Assembly (NCBI GenBank): GCA_043736395.1
Contig: JAYTCQ010000130.1
Coordinates: 1-8,604, forward strand
Reading direction: 5' to 3'
DNA: 8,604 nt
Source: JAFDVL01 sp043736395
GTDB lineage: Bacteria; Acidobacteriota; Blastocatellia; RBC074
The notes beneath the pieces are model-generated. The model ran no database searches and had not been told where the DNA came from. It saw only the letters and a program-made list of their open reading frames with translations. Numbering within the stretch: the first letter of the stretch is position 1; every line of letters begins with the position of its first letter. Below are positions 5,770-8,604 of this stretch, piece after piece. Both the position numbers and the translations under genes were made by a program.

Positions 5770-7434
5770 ATGCAAGAAAACAAAAAAGTCCCGGCAGAGA
5801 ATGCCCGGAAAAATTCAACTTTAAGTCGACGTAAATTCTTCACTGCAACTTCCACTGGCATCGCGGCCGGCTTGCTGACCACCCACGCAGTCGCCAAATC
5901 CAGCGCCTCTGCGCTGACTTTTGATCTGGTGAATGATGCGACTTCCCGCGCCGATCAAGCCCTGAAAATCAGAATCAACGTAGCCATTCTGGAAAGAAGT
6001 CGTCCGATCCCAAGTGCGGTGACCAACGGCGACGAAATCGCATTGCCCAACCGCGTCGGATGCTTCTCCAAAACCTTGCCTCACGATGCACAAGGCACAG
6101 TCAATGGCAATGCCTACAACCTTTATTTACGCGCGATGAATTCAGGGCTACGCGAAGATTATGAAGCTATTCCGCTGGGTGGCCCGGGCAAACTCATTAA
6201 TCCGCAGGCGGGTCTGGCATTCGATCTGGAAGGTACGGACTCCCAGCAGTTATCTATACCGGCGGCTCCTGCTTTTTCCAGCGCCGAAGAAGCCGGAGAA
6301 ATGGCAGAGCTTTATTGGCAGGCGTTGACACGTGACATACATTTTGAAGATTACAATTTTAATCCCTACTTAAAATTTGTCGCGAATGATCTAAATCGTT
6401 TTTCAGAATTCAAAGGCCCGCGAAATAATTCACGCGTAGCGCCCGGCACACTGTTTCGCGGAACTTTAAAAGGCGACGAAGTGGGGCCGTATGTCTCACA
6501 GTTTCTTTTCAAAGACATCCCTTCCGGCGCACATACGATTAAGCAGCAGTACCGCGTTCCGAATCTCGGCAACGATCACATGAAAACATTTAGTGATTGG
6601 TTACGGATTCAAAATGGCAACGCGCCAATTCGCCCCATTAGTTACGATGATATTCCGCGCTACATACGCAACAATCGTGACCTCGGCGAGTACGTACATC
6701 TTGATTATACCTATCAGGCATTTCTCAACGCCGCGCTGATTTTATTGAGCTATGGAAGACCTGCGCTGGATGAAAATAATCCATATTTGTCTTCCCGAAC
6801 ACAGAATCCGTTTGCAACTTTTGGCGCGCCGCAGGTTCTGGATGTCGTAGCGCGGGTCGCAAATTCCGCCCTCAAAGCCGCCTGGCATCAAAAATGGAAT
6901 GTGCATCGTCGTCTGCGTCCTGAAGAATTTGGTGGCTGCGTTCATAACAATGCGACTAAAGTTTCTTCGCATCCGATTCACGAAGAACTATCCCGTTCCA
7001 ACGTTTTGAATGAAGTGTACAACTATACCGGTTCATATCTGCTGCCGATGGGATATGCCGAAGGTTGCCCTGCGCATCCGGCTTATCCTTCCGGTCACGC
7101 GACAATTGCTGGCGCGTGCGTGACAGTGCTGAAAGCATTTTTCAATGAGGACTTTGTGGTTCCGAACCCTGTTTACGCTAGTCCTGATGGGTTGGAGCTG
7201 TTCACGTATCGTCGCGGTTCGCTGACAGTGGGAGGCGAATTAAATAAGTTGGCTTCCAATATTGCGATTGGTCGTAATGCCGCCGGAGTCCATTGGCGTT
7301 CAGATGCTTTGGAAGGAATCAAACTGGGCGAAGCGGTTGCGCTGTCCTGCCTTGAGAATTTCCGTCCGACATTTAATGAAACATTCAGTGGATCCAATCT
7401 GACGAAATTCGATGGCGTAAAAATCACGATCTAA
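5770..7434 (+). CDS. Tat-exported vanadium-dependent haloperoxidase
   Basis: Enzymes of this family oxidise halides with hydrogen peroxide using a histidine-bound vanadate. The 554-residue protein starts with a twin-arginine signal (LSRRKFF, 19-24; hydrophobic 25-41; likely cleavage after A-V-A at 40-42), so it is exported folded. The C-terminal half carries the complete vanadate pocket of the PAP2/haloperoxidase fold: Lys375 and Arg383 in KWNVHRRLRPEEF, Ser441-Gly442-His443 in AYPSGHA, and Arg502 and His508 in GRNAAGVHWRSD. His436, seven before His443, and the Lys-to-Arg spacing of eight match algal bromoperoxidase (His411/His418, Lys341/Arg349 in Ascophyllum) rather than the fungal chloroperoxidase. 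Halide preference is an inference, and an acid phosphatase role is not excluded by sequence alone. It appears monocistronic and convergent with the downstream gene. Confidence 0.93.
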   Translation: MQENKKVPAENARKNSTLSRRKFFTATSTGIAAGLLTTHAVAKSSASALTFDLVNDATSRADQALKIRINVAILERSRPIPSAVTNGDEIALPNRVGCFSKTLPHDAQGTVNGNAYNLYLRAMNSGLREDYEAIPLGGPGKLINPQAGLAFDLEGTDSQQLSIPAAPAFSSAEEAGEMAELYWQALTRDIHFEDYNFNPYLKFVANDLNRFSEFKGPRNNSRVAPGTLFRGTLKGDEVGPYVSQFLFKDIPSGAHTIKQQYRVPNLGNDHMKTFSDWLRIQNGNAPIRPISYDDIPRYIRNNRDLGEYVHLDYTYQAFLNAALILLSYGRPALDENNPYLSSRTQNPFATFGAPQVLDVVARVANSALKAAWHQKWNVHRRLRPEEFGGCVHNNATKVSSHPIHEELSRSNVLNEVYNYTGSYLLPMGYAEGCPAHPAYPSGHATIAGACVTVLKAFFNEDFVVPNPVYASPDGLELFTYRRGSLTVGGELNKLASNIAIGRNAAGVHWRSDALEGIKLGEAVALSCLENFRPTFNETFSGSNLTKFDGVKITI

Positions 7435-7443
7435 ACAAATTGA

Positions 7444-7511
7444 TCAGAGTTACGCGTTGACGCGTGTACGAGTTTTCTAAGATACGTACATATGTCAACG
7501 CGTAACTCTGA
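7444..7511. repeat. Imperfect long inverted repeat between convergent genes
   Basis: The 18-base arms TCAGAGTTACGCGTTGAC (7444-7461) and its complement at 7494-7511 pair perfectly. They are followed by a 3-by-3 internal mismatch and a further 6-bp stem (7465-7470 with 7485-7490), with a 14-base loop. An offset outer pair, TTGATC (7440-7445) and GATCAA (7514-7519), flanks it. It fills the 81-base gap between two converging stop codons, where it could insulate or end both transcripts. There is no adjacent T-run for the plus strand, so a REP-like palindrome is an alternative. Confidence 0.8.
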
Positions 7512-7515
7512 ACGA

Positions 7516-8136
7516 TCAACTTTGTTTTTCTTCCTTCGACCACAAGCGGCGTATTTCCAAAACTTCATCGCTCAGATTCTGCAATTGTTCTTTAATGGCT
7601 TCTCCCTGCAAAACAATTTTTGGAAATTGATTCTGGAGCGTGAACGGTCTTTTATTTTCACGATCCACGGGCGGCACTCGCGTCACACCTTCATACAATC
7701 GAAACTCCGTCACAGCCGCATTTTGCTTGACCCATTTCAGCGCCCGACCTGTTTCGGCATCGCATTCAGAAATGGCATTAAGCAAAGCGCTGCATGTAAA
7801 CCCAGTACAAAAAACATTTTTCTGACGACAACCGTTTGCGCTAAGATTTCGACACATCGGAGGGCAACACCCGGTTCCCTGTTCGTGGCACTGACGACAA
7901 ATTTCTCCAGCCCCGCTTTGTTCCCAGAAACGATCCAGCTCGGAAATTAATTCAGTTCGTGAAAATTTTTCTGTGGGAGAAGTAGAAGCAAAATTTCTGC
8001 TTCGACGTTCGTGGCGGACACATTTTACGCACAGCCAAAGCTCTTGCGGAACAGCCTGCTCACCAACGCGTAAGAGCGCATATAGCTCGTATTGACGGGC
8101 ATTCGGAGAAGCACAGCTTTGACAATTTTGATTCAT
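7516..8136 (-). CDS. Cysteine-rich protein of unknown function, probable metal-binding
   Basis: The protein has 206 residues and 13 cysteines. Residues 5-39 look like a zinc ribbon: C5-x2-C8 and C36-x2-C39. Residues 80-125 form a second cluster with C80-x2-C83-H, GCCPPMC (89-95), GC at 102-103, NVFC (107-110), FTC (113-115) and C125, followed by ETGRALKWVK. The C-terminus (about 176-206) is charged and helix-like (IKEQLQNLSDEVLEIRRL), possibly a coiled coil. The spacing suggests bound zinc or an Fe-S cluster. No signal peptide or membrane segment is seen, so it is probably cytoplasmic. I do not recognise a named family. No clear Shine-Dalgarno precedes the ATG. A MITE-like element lies 63 bases upstream and may have separated the gene from its promoter. 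Confidence 0.8.
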   Translation of the reverse strand: MNQNCQSCASPNARQYELYALLRVGEQAVPQELWLCVKCVRHERRSRNFASTSPTEKFSRTELISELDRFWEQSGAGEICRQCHEQGTGCCPPMCRNLSANGCRQKNVFCTGFTCSALLNAISECDAETGRALKWVKQNAAVTEFRLYEGVTRVPPVDRENKRPFTLQNQFPKIVLQGEAIKEQLQNLSDEVLEIRRLWSKEEKQS

Positions 8137-8190
8137 TTAGTTAGGGAAAATACTTTAAGGGAAAGAATTCCATGAGCAACGTAGCGCAAT

Positions 8191-8199
8191 CCAGCCATG
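8191..8199. repeat. Left copy of 9-bp direct repeat (target-site duplication)
   Basis: CCAGCCATG directly abuts the left terminal repeat of the 192-bp element and is repeated exactly at 8392-8400 on its other side, as expected of duplication on insertion. Confidence 0.75.
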
Positions 8200-8391
8200 C
8201 ATTAGTTTCTACACAAGTCCGATTGATTTAAGCTCCAGCGGAGCGGAATGTTTATAGGAAGTCCGTAAATATTGGCTTTTAGCTCCATCGGAGCGGCATA
8301 TGTCGCTCCGATGGAGCTTGGTAATTTGGTATCGCAACCCCTATAAATATTTCGCTCCTACGGAGCTGGAATACTTGTGTAGAAACTAATG
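8200..8391. mobile_element. 192-bp MITE-like element with nested GCTCC-N3-GGAGC palindromes
   Basis: The ends are perfect 19-bp inverted repeats: CATTAGTTTCTACACAAGT (8200-8218) and its complement (8373-8391). Exact 9-bp direct repeats flank them. Inside lie four copies of a 15-bp unit AGCTCC-N3-GGAGCG: 8231-8245, 8281-8295, then inverted at 8304-8318 and 8353-8367. The inner two form a perfect 15-bp-arm hairpin centred on CATATG. The outer copies are extended by TTTATAGG (8251-8258) and CCTATAAA (8340-8347). The whole element is nearly symmetric about 8296-8300 and could fold into a cruciform. It encodes no protein, so any movement would need a transposase supplied elsewhere. Confidence 0.75.
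8281..8318. repeat. Central perfect palindrome of the MITE-like element
   Basis: AGCTCCATCGGAGCG and its exact complement flank GCATATGT, whose core CATATG is itself a palindrome, giving a 15-bp stem. It is the strongest stem inside the element. Confidence 0.8.
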
Positions 8392-8400
8392 CCAGCCATG
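8392..8400. repeat. Right copy of 9-bp direct repeat (target-site duplication)
   Basis: CCAGCCATG is identical to 8191-8199 and directly follows the right terminal inverted repeat of the element. Confidence 0.75.
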
Positions 8401-8408
8401 GTTGCGAC

Positions 8409-8427
8409 AGGCTTTGCAGCAAAGCCT
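8409..8427. repeat. Perfect 19-bp palindrome
   Basis: AGGCTTTGC-A-GCAAAGCCT is a perfect inverted repeat around one central base. The one-base centre suits a protein-binding site better than an RNA hairpin. No regulator gene or T-run is adjacent, so its role is unknown. Confidence 0.5.
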
Positions 8428-8505
8428 AATCTCTGACTCCATCACAACTTGAATGGTCAGCATATATCTTCGTAAGCCTAAAGTAATGTTAGCAGAAGAG
8501 ATAAA

Positions 8506-8532
8506 ACGGAACAGACGGAAATAACGGAACAT
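8506..8532. repeat. Three tandem 9-bp units (ACGGAA-N3)
   Basis: ACGGAACAG, ACGGAAATA and ACGGAACAT follow each other with exact 9-base periodicity. The period of 9 keeps the reading frame, so it could be a trace of coding DNA or an array of binding sites. Confidence 0.5.
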
Positions 8533-8549
8533 CTCTAAAGACGGTTGGG

Positions 8550-8581
8550 TTGTCAAGAGGAAAAAAGACAGAGCTTGACAA
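8550..8581. repeat. Short inverted repeat TTGTCAAG / CTTGACAA
   Basis: Perfect 8-base arms at 8550-8557 and 8574-8581 are separated by 16 bases. Each arm contains a TTGACA -35-like box pointing outward (TTGACA at 8575-8580 on plus; TTGACA at 8551-8556 on minus). It may be a regulator site or a pair of divergent promoters; no clear -10 partner is visible within the window. Confidence 0.35.
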
Positions 8582-8604
8582 GGTCGCGGCGAAGCAACTG
8601 TTTT

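Larger units (their letters stand above)
8401..8604. other. Right-end region without a confident gene
   Basis: No convincing coding sequence is seen in these 204 bases. A minus-strand frame of 48 codons (8532 to 8386) ends inside the right terminal repeat of the MITE-like element and is weakly protein-like. The stretch also holds a 19-bp palindrome (8409-8427), three tandem 9-bp units (8506-8532) and an 8-bp inverted repeat TTGTCAAG/CTTGACAA (8550-8557, 8574-8581). Part of it may be upstream regulatory sequence of the gene at 7516-8136, or the edge of a gene beyond the window. Confidence 0.4.

Noticed and set aside
5770..7434. Simple PAP2-type acid phosphatase
   Set aside because: The length, the Tat signal, the eight-residue Lys-Arg spacing and the extra His436 fit vanadium haloperoxidases better.
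7492..7950. 152-codon plus-strand open frame opposite the Cys-rich gene
   Set aside because: It starts inside the hairpin arm, has no ribosome binding site, and its composition (Phe, Arg, Thr, His) looks like the complement of the ordered Cys pattern on the minus strand.
8231..8367. CRISPR-like array from four similar 15-bp units
   Set aside because: Two units are inverted relative to the others, spacing is irregular (35, 8 and 34 bases), and the whole is symmetric between terminal inverted repeats, which fits a mobile element.

Overview
The window is bacterial chromosomal DNA with ordinary housekeeping genes, one toxin-antitoxin locus, one secreted enzyme, one cysteine-rich unknown and many intergenic inverted repeats. 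The host is probably a Gram-negative, medium-GC bacterium. The Tat-exported vanadium haloperoxidase, the conserved-looking Cys-rich protein and the GCTCC-N3-GGAGC palindromes would suit an Acidobacteriota (Blastocatellia-like) or Verrucomicrobiota genome. That placement is an inference and no marker here proves it.

Left half, all on the minus strand, in transcription order from right to left: glgA (glycogen synthase, 3703-5157), trxA (thioredoxin, 3232-3567), trxB (thioredoxin reductase, 2202-3146), purA (adenylosuccinate synthetase, 788-2119), a small membrane-anchored protein that appears frameshifted (546-770), and a mazE/mazF-type toxin-antitoxin pair (57-311 and 1-63). The toxin is cut by the window edge. 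trxA and trxB form a complete NADPH-to-thioredoxin reducing system, but each gap in trxA-trxB-purA holds a different long hairpin, so co-transcription is not certain. mazE has its own likely promoter and a palindromic operator touching its start codon.

Middle: a roughly 610-base divergent intergenic region (5158-5769) separates glgA from a plus-strand haloperoxidase gene (5770-7434). The glgA side has a good sigma-70 promoter. The rest contains two open frames that a seven-A run could join, possibly a decayed gene.

Right part: the haloperoxidase keeps every vanadate ligand and carries a twin-arginine signal. It converges through an imperfect 18-bp-arm hairpin on a minus-strand gene for a 206-residue protein with 13 cysteines (7516-8136). 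Upstream of that gene is a 192-bp MITE-like element (8200-8391) with 19-bp perfect terminal inverted repeats, 9-bp direct repeats on both sides and three internal GCTCC-N3-GGAGC palindromes. The last 200 bases hold no confident gene but contain a 19-bp palindrome, a triple 9-bp tandem repeat and a TTGTCAAG/CTTGACAA inverted repeat.

The most unusual items are the MITE-like element with its target duplication, the set of distinct intergenic hairpins, the apparently leaderless mazE with its operator, the Cys-rich unknown protein and the two possible broken genes.
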